A stretch of 8,102 nt of DNA from Bacteroidales bacterium (GTDB lineage Bacteria > Bacteroidota > Bacteroidia > Bacteroidales > UBA4181). Location: the NCBI GenBank assembly GCA_031259205.1, contig JAIRLS010000241.1, forward strand, positions 1 to 8,102, written 5' to 3'. Each line of letters begins with the position of its first letter. Positions within the stretch are counted from its first letter, which is position 1. The notes below the pieces were generated by a model, which was not told the DNA's origin, did not search any database, and saw only the letters and a list, made by a program, of their open reading frames with translations. Shown piece by piece: positions 1-6,396 of the stretch. A program made the position numbers and the translations under genes.

Positions 1-1
1 T

Positions 2-97
2 TTTTCAAAAAATGAACAGATACACGACAACGTGATCGGGATGTATATTGAAAAGTATTATTACAAAACTGGAACATTCGGAAATAATTCTACCTGA
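2..97 (+). CDS. Possible C-terminal tail of an unidentified protein entering from the left edge
   Basis: One plus-strand frame is open from the window edge for 31 codons and stops at TGA (95-97). Its last residues read GMYIEKYYYKTGTFGNNST. The other two plus frames close within the first 33 bases. Codon choice looks protein-like (many Tyr, Asn, Lys and Glu codons), but 31 codons is too short to exclude chance. I do not recognise the family. If real, the gene ends about 18 bases before the 21-bp repeat array, so the array would lie directly behind its stop codon. Confidence 0.35.
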   Translation, partial: FSKNEQIHDNVIGMYIEKYYYKTGTFGNNST

Positions 98-114
98 TAA
101 TTTATGACACTACC

Positions 115-303
115 AAATAGTTTTCCGCATGCGTAAAATAGTTTTCCGCATGCGTAAAATAGTTTTCCGCATGCGTAAAATAGTTTTCCGCATGCGTAAA
201 ATAGTTTTCCGCATGCGCAGAATAGTTTTGCGCATGCGCAAAATAGTTTTCCGCATGCGCAAAATAGTTTTTCGCACGCGCAAAATAGTTTTCAGTATGC
301 CGA
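115..303. repeat. Nine-copy 21-bp tandem repeat with palindromic core
   Basis: Nine contiguous 21-bp units start at 115, 136, 157, 178, 199, 220, 241, 262 and 283. Each begins with AAATAGTTTT (GAATAGTTTT in copy 6), and most carry the self-complementary core CGCATGCG. Copies 1-4 are identical, copy 5 has one change, and copies 6-9 diverge progressively (the core is CGCACGCG in copy 8 and lost in copy 9). Across each unit junction the T-run, core and following A-run form an 18-nt inverted repeat. It is perfect only at 226-243 (TTTTGCGCATGCGCAAAA) and has one mismatched pair in the other well-kept copies. Because 21 is a multiple of three, long open frames run through the array on both strands; I read these as by-products, not genes. 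There are no unique spacers, so it is not a CRISPR array. Confidence 0.97.
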
Positions 304-611
304 AAAAACTTGCGGGCATACTTACCGGTTATTCGGAAATACGCTGCAATACAAAAAAAAATTACAAGTCCGCCGAAAGCGTTTTCTTTTCCCGTTATGG
401 GATACCCCAACCGCAAAATTGCACTGACGGATTGACAACCGGCAATCAATGGGGCTAAGGGGGTAAACGCAAATATTTTCCTTCCGGATGATTTTCCGGA
501 AACCAAGTAATGGCAAGGGAAAAATATTTTTTGATATCGTTGCAATTCCTTACGGGAATTTCTTATGGATCATTGACCGCAACAATAAAGACGCCGTGAA
601 AAGACAGATAC

Positions 612-653
612 ATCCATTTTTATATCGCTGAATTTGAAATGGATATATAAAAA
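612..653. repeat. Two overlapping, mutually exclusive inverted repeats upstream of gcvH
   Basis: ATCCATTT (612-619) is the exact reverse complement of AAATGGAT (637-644), with a 17-nt gap. TTTTTATAT (617-625) is the exact reverse complement of ATATAAAAA (645-653), with a 19-nt gap. The left arms share 617-619, so both stems cannot form fully at once. The structure lies 80 or more bases before the gcvH start. It could be an operator or an upstream structured RNA, or may be chance in AT-rich DNA. Confidence 0.45.
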
Positions 654-699
654 GTCAAAAATTGAGTAATTATTTTAAGCCGGTTAATTCGATTTTTCT

Positions 700-707
700 T
701 ACTTTTA
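700..707 (+). promoter_or_regulatory. Weak candidate -7 element for gcvH
   Basis: TACTTTTA matches the Bacteroidota -7 consensus TAnnTTTG at all but the last base and lies 26 bases before the gcvH start codon. No good TTG-type -33 element sits at the expected 19-21 base spacing; the nearest T-rich stretch is at 673-676. It is offered only as the best candidate for the rightward cluster. Confidence 0.25.
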
Positions 708-733
708 CGTTTTCAAATTAACAGTCGATAGAT

Positions 734-1111
734 ATGAATTTTCCGGATAATCTGAAATATACGCACGAACATGAATGGATTCGCGTAGAGGGAGAGGAAG
801 CGCTGGTCGGAATCACCGACTATGCACAGCATGAGTTGGGGGATGTGGTTTTCGTTGATGTGGATACTGTGGGCGAATCGCTGTCCGCAAGAGACCGTTT
901 CGGAACGGTGGAAGCCGTCAAAACGGTGTCCGACCTGTTTATGCCGGTAAGCGGTACGGTGTTGGAAGTTAATCCCGAGTTGGATGCATCTCCCGAACTT
1001 GTCAACAAAGAGCCTTACGATGGCGGATGGATCATTCGCATTAAAATAGCCGACGCCGGCGACTTGGAAACTTTGCTTGACAGCGATGCTTACCGGGCGC
1101 TTGCGGAATAA
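734..1111 (+). CDS. gcvH: Glycine cleavage system H protein
   Basis: The 125-residue product is the lipoyl carrier of the cytoplasmic glycine cleavage complex. Its lipoyl arm takes the aminomethyl group from the P protein (GcvP), presents it to the T protein (GcvT) and is re-oxidised by the L protein. The sequence opens with the family-typical YTHEHEWIRVEGE (about residues 9-21), followed by VGITDYAQHELGD (25-37). The lipoylation motif is FGTVEAVKTVSDLFMPVSG, placing the modified lysine at Lys63. Length is normal for the family and the fold appears complete. No clear Shine-Dalgarno precedes the ATG, as is usual in this phylum. The TAA stop overlaps the next gene's ATG by one base. gcvP and gcvT are not in the window, so the rest of the system must be encoded elsewhere. 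Confidence 0.98.
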   Translation: MNFPDNLKYTHEHEWIRVEGEEALVGITDYAQHELGDVVFVDVDTVGESLSARDRFGTVEAVKTVSDLFMPVSGTVLEVNPELDASPELVNKEPYDGGWIIRIKIADAGDLETLLDSDAYRALAE

Positions 1112-2280
1112 TGAGTAAAACATTTTTCACCGGAAAACGAATCACGGTACTGATGATCGGCGGATGTCTGGCGCTATGCGTTCGGCTATCCGGCATGAAC
1201 GGTACGACGGTGAGTTTACTGACTGCCGATCCGGGTGATGAATTGTATGCCACTTTCGGGCATAGCGCATTGCGGGTACATGACAGCCTTGCAGGATATG
1301 ACTGGGTATTTAACTATGGAATGTTTGATTTCAACGCTTCCGGTTTTTACGCTAATTTCGCCAAAGGAAGGATGAATTATTATCTCGGCGTACAGAGATA
1401 TGAATATTTCGTGAATAACTATGCCGCCGAAGGAAGGGCTGTATATGAACAGGTACTGCTGCTGGATTCGCTACAAAAGGCTTTTATCACAGGCTTTGTC
1501 TACAATAACGCCCAACCGGAAAACAGGTATTACCGTTATCATTTCTTCCTTGACAATTGTGCTACCCGTATTCGCGATCTCGTAGAGCAAACTTTCGGCA
1601 ATGTCGAGTGGCCTGTCTTCCCGCAAAATCCTACTTACCGGGAGTTGGTGTACGAATGCACGCGCTGTCAGCCGTGGGGACGGTATGGCATTGACATTGC
1701 GCTGGGAATGCCGACCGATCAAAAAACCGACACACGGGAACAAATGTTCCTGCCCGGTTATCTCGCCAAAGCGATTGCACAGGCAACTTCCAACGGAAAA
1801 CCCATTGCAGGGGAAATGCGTCCGGTGGTCAATCCGGCGCATCCGCTGGTGGTCAAGCCAAGCGCTGTTACTCCCATGATGGTCGGATGTTTCCTGCTGG
1901 CGTTGGCCTTAGCGTTCAGCTATATAAAGAAAGGCGCCGGGATTTTCGATTTCGCGCTTTTCTTTGTCACCGGATGTACCGGCGTTCTGGTCTGTTTTCT
2001 TTGGTTTTTTACCGATCATACCAACACTCACGACAACCTGAACATTATATGGGCGCCGCCTACCCACGCAGTGATGGCTTTTTTCCTGCTGTCGGGGAAA
2101 CAAAACCGCCTGGCCGGAAAATATTTTCTGGCGACGGCCATTGTTGCCGTACTGCTGCCGGCATGCTGGATATTTCTTCCGCAACAACTGAATACGGCGC
2201 TGATTCCGGTGCACCTTGCCCTTGCGCTGCGGGCATTCCTTAACAGTCGAACGCTATCAAAAGGGAAAGCATTGAGATGA
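1111..2280 (+). CDS. lnb: DUF4105 (Lnb-type) membrane protein, probable lipoprotein N-acyltransferase
   Basis: The 389-residue protein has an N-terminal membrane or signal segment (about residues 11-28), a periplasmic domain (30-250) and about five C-terminal membrane segments (roughly 257-271, 279-300, 314-327, 337-356, 360-376). The periplasmic part matches DUF4105: LLTADPGDELYATFGHSALR carries the conserved His51, and FFLDNCATRIRD carries Cys150, the likely catalytic pair. The loop around residues 300-318 (DHTNTHDNLNIIW) fits the family's conserved Asn/Trp region. From established knowledge, a DUF4105 protein of Bacteroides acts as the lipoprotein N-acyltransferase named Lnb, which adds the third acyl chain to outer-membrane lipoproteins. 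That this copy does so is inference, since DUF4105 paralogues exist. The start is fixed by the one-base overlap with gcvH, and the stop overlaps the next ATG by four bases, so translation is probably coupled in both directions. Confidence 0.85.
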   Translation: MSKTFFTGKRITVLMIGGCLALCVRLSGMNGTTVSLLTADPGDELYATFGHSALRVHDSLAGYDWVFNYGMFDFNASGFYANFAKGRMNYYLGVQRYEYFVNNYAAEGRAVYEQVLLLDSLQKAFITGFVYNNAQPENRYYRYHFFLDNCATRIRDLVEQTFGNVEWPVFPQNPTYRELVYECTRCQPWGRYGIDIALGMPTDQKTDTREQMFLPGYLAKAIAQATSNGKPIAGEMRPVVNPAHPLVVKPSAVTPMMVGCFLLALALAFSYIKKGAGIFDFALFFVTGCTGVLVCFLWFFTDHTNTHDNLNIIWAPPTHAVMAFFLLSGKQNRLAGKYFLATAIVAVLLPACWIFLPQQLNTALIPVHLALALRAFLNSRTLSKGKALR

Positions 2281-3698
2281 TCATCTTTTACTATGCCGGT
2301 ATCATTCTGTCGGGCGGCATGTTCATGTTCATCCGCCGGAAAAGTTTGCACCATCTGCTGACTGTCGCTGTTCTTGTGTTGCAGTCGGTTTTCACCGTTT
2401 ACGAAATCAGCCGGAAAAGCAATGACCGCTTTGACTTTTTTACCCCCGACGATTTGGGGACGCTTTTTCTGGCGCTGCTCGGCATTTTGATGATTCCTGC
2501 CTGTTATCACAGTCTGGTGTATCTGGAAAAGAACAACGAGCCTATGCGGGTACGCAGTCTGTACCTTGCCGCCATGACTTTTTTTTGCGGCGCCATGAGC
2601 GGGGTTTACCTCTCCAATCACGTCGGGACGACATGGATTTTCATCGAACTGACAACGATCACCTCTTGCCTGTTGATCTATCACCATCGTTCGGCGGAAG
2701 CTTTGGAAGCGACGTGGAAATATGTTTTTGTGTGTTCGGTGAGCGTTGCCGTTTCCTTTGTCGGGGTGCTGTTCTTAAGCATTGCCTTTAGCAAGGCGGG
2801 GCTGGACAATTTCACCTATCGGGAACTGGCGGCGCACGCTGCGTCGCTTGATCCTTTCTGGCTAAAGATCGGTTTTTTGTTCCTTTTTTCGGGATACACC
2901 GTCAAGGCAGGACTTTTTCCCATGTTCTCCGCCGGAGTGGACGCCAAAGACCAGGCTCCCACTCCGGCAGCAGCTATGCTGGCCACCTGCCTCTGCAACT
3001 GTGGCTTCGTAGCTATTTTGCGAATATACCGTATCATCATGCACAATGAAGGCGGTGCATGGGCGCAGAAAATCATGCTCATCAGCGCTGTCCTGTCCAT
3101 AGCCATTGCCGCCTACTACATGGTGAGAACCAAAGGATATAAGCGGCTGTTAGCCTATTCAGGCGTGGAACACATCGGACTGGCGGCTGTCGGCCTGTCA
3201 ATGGGCGGACAGGGATATTATGCCGCCCTGTTGCACGTTGTGCTTCATTCTTTGGTGAAAGCGGCGCTGTTTTTCCAGTTCGGACAGGTGTCGTACATGT
3301 ATAAGTCCGTCAGAAGAAGTGATATTGGCAATTATTTCCGTCTTAACGTGTGGGGAGGGCTGGTATTGCTGATCGGATTTTTCTGCATCGCTGCCATTCC
3401 GCCGTCGGGCATGTTTGTCAGCGAAGCGATGATTTTTCTCTCCATGCTGCACGAAGGGCATCTCCTCCTGATGATTGCTGTGATGCTGCTGCTCACCGTC
3501 ATATTATGGTCGTTAGGAAGAAGTATTTTCGGTTTGCTTTTTTCCTTTTCACGTGTGGAAGCCGTCCATGCACAGCGTCCTCCTGTAATGGAATCCGTTT
3601 CACAGTATATCCTGCTCGGACTGGCGATCTGGTGGGGTATCTCACCGCCGGAGATGCTGATGGACAGCTTAATTCATATTTTTATCGAATTAGTATAG
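2277..3698 (+). CDS. Proton-conducting membrane subunit of the NuoM/HyfF (Complex I / hydrogenase-4) family
   Basis: A 473-residue, very hydrophobic protein with about a dozen or more membrane helices. It belongs to the antiporter-like family of Complex I NuoL/M/N, hydrogenase-4 HyfF and Mrp subunits. The charged residues of the proton path are visible: Glu124 in FIELTT, Lys210 in SGYTVKAGLFP, Lys289 in GYKRLLAYSGVEHIGL, Lys328 in HSLVKAALFF and Glu383 near PPSGMFVSEAMIF. The YSGVEHIGL segment resembles HyfF more than NuoM. Where relatives usually carry HTWLPDAH after the helix-7 lysine, this protein has FSAGVDAKDQAPTP, which keeps only the D-A and A-P-T/S-P elements. The protein is somewhat shorter than typical HyfF or NuoM (about 500 residues or more). 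No partner subunit (HyfE/NuoK, HyfC/NuoH, NuoC/D, hydrogenase) is present. ATGA overlap with the upstream gene implies translational coupling. The exact complex and function are unknown. Confidence 0.85.
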   Translation: MIIFYYAGIILSGGMFMFIRRKSLHHLLTVAVLVLQSVFTVYEISRKSNDRFDFFTPDDLGTLFLALLGILMIPACYHSLVYLEKNNEPMRVRSLYLAAMTFFCGAMSGVYLSNHVGTTWIFIELTTITSCLLIYHHRSAEALEATWKYVFVCSVSVAVSFVGVLFLSIAFSKAGLDNFTYRELAAHAASLDPFWLKIGFLFLFSGYTVKAGLFPMFSAGVDAKDQAPTPAAAMLATCLCNCGFVAILRIYRIIMHNEGGAWAQKIMLISAVLSIAIAAYYMVRTKGYKRLLAYSGVEHIGLAAVGLSMGGQGYYAALLHVVLHSLVKAALFFQFGQVSYMYKSVRRSDIGNYFRLNVWGGLVLLIGFFCIAAIPPSGMFVSEAMIFLSMLHEGHLLLMIAVMLLLTVILWSLGRSIFGLLFSFSRVEAVHAQRPPVMESVSQYILLGLAIWWGISPPEMLMDSLIHIFIELV

Positions 3699-3734
3699 GC
3701 CACTCGACCTGTAAAGCTCTCCATCTGCGGAAAG

Positions 3735-3756
3735 ACAGAGGTTTTCGCCTTTCTGT
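3735..3756. terminator. Weak hairpin between convergent genes, possible bidirectional terminator
   Basis: ACAGAGG (3735-3741) pairs with CC (3748-3749) plus TCTGT (3752-3756) around the loop TTTTCG, leaving a 2-nt bulge. It lies in the 134-base gap between two converging clusters, where a shared terminator is expected. No strong T-run follows on the plus strand; on the minus strand the stem is followed by CTTTCC. Its shape and location suggest it, but it is not a canonical intrinsic terminator. Confidence 0.3.
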
Positions 3757-3832
3757 GGGCATTGAATAACCGGATATTCTTCTTATGAACGGCATTACGA
3801 AACGCCTGAGGATGCCGGTATCTTTCACCCCT

Positions 3833-5752
3833 TCATGATTCATAGCCGAGATCTGCCAGCCACAGGGTTACTTCCGCGTCGCTGGGCATACGCCAGTCAC
3901 CGCGGGGGGAAAGATTGACAGAGCCTGCTTTGGGGCCGTCGGGCATGCAGGAACGTTTGAACTGTTGCCGGAAGAAACGCCGGTAGAATATTTTCATCCG
4001 ATGGCGGATTTCCTTGACGGAATATTTGCCGGCAAATGCTTGTTGGGCGAGAAAGAGAATTTTGCCGGGGGCGAAGCCGAAACGGATATGGTAGTAGAGA
4101 AAAAAGTCATGTAATTCGTAAGGGCCTATGATATCTTCGGTTTTTTGGGCGATGCTGCCTTTCGGGTCGGCCGGCAGCAGTTCCGGGCTGACCGGAGTGT
4201 TGAGAATATCCGTGAGCGTAGTCCGTGAGCGTTCGTCCGCCTGTGTCTCGGCATACCATCGTACAAGATACCGCACCAGCGTTTTCGGGATAGATGAATT
4301 AATGCCGTACATGGACATGTGGTCGCCGTTGTAGGTGGCCCATCCCAGCGCAAGTTCGGACAAGTCGCCGGTGCCTATCACGAGGGCGTGTATCCGGTTG
4401 GCCATATCCATCAGTATTTGCGTGCGTTCCCGCGCCTGTACGTTTTCGTAGGTGACGTCGTGCAGGGTGGGATCGTGGCCGATGTCTTTAAAATGCCGGT
4501 CGCAGGCGGCCGTAATGTTGATTTCCTTACAGGTGACGCCCAGCGCCTGCATCAGTTGGAGAGCGTTGTTGTATGTTCTTGTGCTGGTGCCGTATCCGGG
4601 CATGGTGATGCCTGTGATATTCCTGCGGGGCAGGTGTATTTTGTCAAACGTGTGTACGCAGGCCAGCAGCGCCAGCGTGGAATCCAGTCCGCCGGAGATG
4701 CCGAGCGTCGCATTTTGTATGCCCGAAAAGGACAGCCGTTTGGCAAGTCCTCCGCTCTGGATGGAAAATATTTCTTCGCAACGGATATGGTATTGCCCGT
4801 CGGAAGGGACAAAAGGCTGCGGATTCACCGTGCGGGACAATTTTTCCGTTGTCGTTTCCGGAAGCACGAAACTTGTCGTCCGGTAAGCGCCGGCGTTGTC
4901 CGGTGAAAACGAACTGATACGCTGCCGGTCGGCGGTCAACCGGTCAATATCTATTTCGGTAATCACCAATTGCGGCTCCATCAGAAACCGTTGGGATTGC
5001 GCCAGCAGGACGCCGTTTTCGCATATAATGCCGTTGCCGGCAAACACGACGTCGGTGGTGGATTCGCCCCAGCCTGCCGACGCATAGACGTAGCCGGCGA
5101 TGCAACGCGCCGACTGTTGGGCAATAAGCGATTTCAGATAGTCGTTTTTCCCGATCAGTTCATTGGTGGCCGACAGGTTGAAAAGCAGATGCGCCCCTGC
5201 CGTCGCCATGCCGGAGCTGGGAGGGGAGGGAGTCCACAGGTCTTCGCACAGCTCTACCCCGAAGGTTACGTCTTCTTGCCTGTAGAGCAGGTCGTTGCCG
5301 AAAGGGACGGATTGACCGCAATAGCTGATGGAGTGGTTGAACAGGCCGGAAGCGGGCATGAACCAGCGCTTTTCATAAAATTCGCCATAGTTGGGCAGGT
5401 GCGTCTTAACGGAGATACCGAGAATCTTACCCCCCTGACACACCACCGCCGTGTTAAACAGTTTTCCCGCATGACGTACCGGAACGCCTACAATATAAAC
5501 GGTGTCCAGCAACCTTGCCGCTTCCAGCAACCGCGAAACGGACTTTTCCGCTTCCCGAAGCAATATCTGCTGGTGAAACAGGTCGCCACAAGTGTATCCC
5601 GTTATGGATAACTCCGGAAAACAAATCATTTGAACTTTCTGTCCGGCTGCTTTCTCAATCATCTTGCGGATTTCTTCCGTATTAAAACCGCAATCGCCTA
5701 CCTTTAGGCTCGGAATGGCAGCCGCCACTTTTACAAAACCATAATTTTTCAT
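3833..5752 (-). CDS. nadE: Glutamine-dependent NAD(+) synthetase
   Basis: The 639-residue cytoplasmic enzyme makes NAD from nicotinic acid adenine dinucleotide, ATP and glutamine-derived ammonia. The N-terminal half is a nitrilase-type glutaminase with triad Glu47 (CFPELSITGY), Lys116 (VKTHLPNYGEF) and Cys169 (GVELCEDLW). The C-terminal half is the synthetase, with the ATP PP-loop SGGLDS at 353-358 and the conserved segment beginning ELALGWATYNGDHMSMYG. The C-terminal tail also looks complete. Length fits the long two-domain form of the family. I chose ATG at 5752 because MKNYGFVKVAAAIP is the family-typical beginning; an in-frame ATG at 5791 would add 13 poorly conserved residues. It is the third gene of the lpxD cluster, 62 bases after the UPF0316 gene, with no promoter match in between. 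It converges on the HyfF-like gene. Confidence 0.97.
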   Translation of the reverse strand: MKNYGFVKVAAAIPSLKVGDCGFNTEEIRKMIEKAAGQKVQMICFPELSITGYTCGDLFHQQILLREAEKSVSRLLEAARLLDTVYIVGVPVRHAGKLFNTAVVCQGGKILGISVKTHLPNYGEFYEKRWFMPASGLFNHSISYCGQSVPFGNDLLYRQEDVTFGVELCEDLWTPSPPSSGMATAGAHLLFNLSATNELIGKNDYLKSLIAQQSARCIAGYVYASAGWGESTTDVVFAGNGIICENGVLLAQSQRFLMEPQLVITEIDIDRLTADRQRISSFSPDNAGAYRTTSFVLPETTTEKLSRTVNPQPFVPSDGQYHIRCEEIFSIQSGGLAKRLSFSGIQNATLGISGGLDSTLALLACVHTFDKIHLPRRNITGITMPGYGTSTRTYNNALQLMQALGVTCKEINITAACDRHFKDIGHDPTLHDVTYENVQARERTQILMDMANRIHALVIGTGDLSELALGWATYNGDHMSMYGINSSIPKTLVRYLVRWYAETQADERSRTTLTDILNTPVSPELLPADPKGSIAQKTEDIIGPYELHDFFLYYHIRFGFAPGKILFLAQQAFAGKYSVKEIRHRMKIFYRRFFRQQFKRSCMPDGPKAGSVNLSPRGDWRMPSDAEVTLWLADLGYES

Positions 5753-5814
5753 TGAAATACGTTTTTTTGCGCCGAATCTGACCCGTATCACGGAAAGACG
5801 GTCGGCAGTTCTGT

Positions 5815-6396
5815 TTATTTTCCTATTCTGCCGCGCCGGATGAGCCGTTGCAGCGGCAGGTTGAATCGTTTGGTTTGCGGAAAGATGCCCGATTTGGCAG
5901 AACGGATGTCTTCGATTACATAAAACAGCGAAGGATCAAATCGCATGAGAATTTTTTCGGTCTGCTCAAAGGATTTCCGGTTGATCACCACGTAGAGAAT
6001 ATCTACTTTTCCTGAGGAGCCGCCGCCTTCGATAAGCGTAGTGCCGAAACCCGCATCCGACAGTTCTTTTTGCAGCGGATGAAGATTTTTCGAGGAGAAA
6101 ATTTTGATGATCTGTACGCCGATAGCGATCCGTTCTTCGATGTACATCCCGATGAAATTGCCGGTAGCGTATCCGCCCGCATAGGCAAAGTAGCAGATGA
6201 CGCTATTGACGTTTTTAATGATTTGGCTGATGACGACAATCCAGATCAACACTTCAAAGAAGCCCAGCAAAGGGGCAAGGATTTTTTTCCCCTTCGAAAC
6301 GAAAACGATTCGAAGCGTGCCGAGGCTTACATCGCAGATTCTTGCCAAGAAAACGATCAGCGGAAGTATGAGATACTGGTATAGTTGTTCATCCAT
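5815..6396 (-). CDS. UPF0316 family membrane protein (DUF5698-DUF2179)
   Basis: A 193-residue inner-membrane protein. The N-terminal half has three predicted membrane helices (about residues 8-30, 40-60, 66-87), including ICDVSLGTLRIVFVSKGKK, a hallmark of UPF0316/DUF5698. The cytoplasmic C-terminal half (about 105-168) reads as a DUF2179 domain, with LSDAGFGTTLIEGGG and KVDILYVVINR followed by FYVIEDIRSAKSG. DUF2179 domains occur at the ends of several membrane proteins and have been proposed to be sensory or ligand-binding; the family has no settled function. The gene starts inside the end of lpxD (8-base overlap), indicating one transcript and coupled translation. nadE follows 62 bases later. 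The tail after about residue 170 is basic and poorly conserved. Confidence 0.93.
   Translation of the reverse strand: MDEQLYQYLILPLIVFLARICDVSLGTLRIVFVSKGKKILAPLLGFFEVLIWIVVISQIIKNVNSVICYFAYAGGYATGNFIGMYIEERIAIGVQIIKIFSSKNLHPLQKELSDAGFGTTLIEGGGSSGKVDILYVVINRKSFEQTEKILMRFDPSLFYVIEDIRSAKSGIFPQTKRFNLPLQRLIRRGRIGK

Larger units (their letters stand above)
304..733. other. Non-coding region between the repeat array and gcvH
   Basis: No convincing gene lies here; the open frames on either strand are extensions of those through the repeat array. It holds several small inverted repeats. TTCCGG (482-487) pairs with CCGGAA (496-501) around an 8-nt loop. AATTCC (544-549) pairs with GGAATT (555-560) around a 5-nt loop. 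A pair of overlapping inverted repeats occupies 612-653. Neither of the first two is followed by a convincing T-run, so they are not clear terminators. Composition is mixed to about 600 and becomes AT-rich towards gcvH, as expected for a promoter region. I see no riboswitch signature, including no recognisable glycine aptamer. Confidence 0.7.

Noticed and set aside
115..303. CRISPR array
   Set aside because: Units are directly contiguous with no unique spacers and no cas genes are nearby.
129..458. Plus-strand open frame through the 21-bp array (7-residue repeats of MRKIVFR type)
   Set aside because: The frame is open because the 21-bp unit lacks a stop in that frame; the part after the array resembles no protein and the unit's symmetry explains similar frames on the other strand.
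102..545. Minus-strand open frames through the array (147 and 69 residues)
   Set aside because: All three minus frames of the unit are stop-free, so these are by-products; the non-repeat portion has no recognisable domain or convincing start context.
546..733. Glycine riboswitch ahead of gcvH
   Set aside because: The region lacks the conserved glycine-aptamer elements; only simple AT-rich inverted repeats are visible.
2028..2687. 219-residue minus-strand open frame opposite the Lnb-type and HyfF-like genes
   Set aside because: It lies antisense across two well-supported overlapping genes and its translation resembles no family.
3785..3838. 17-codon ATG-to-TGA frame between the convergent clusters
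   Set aside because: Too short, without a ribosome site or conserved features, and it runs into the nadE stop region.
4319..4906. 195-residue plus-strand open frame opposite nadE
   Set aside because: It is a shadow of the nadE coding sequence, whose motifs are intact on the minus strand.
5753..5791. N-terminal extension of nadE from the upstream ATG at 5791
   Set aside because: The extra 13 residues (MIRVRFGAKKRIS) do not fit the family's N-terminus, while MKNYGFVKVAAAIP does.
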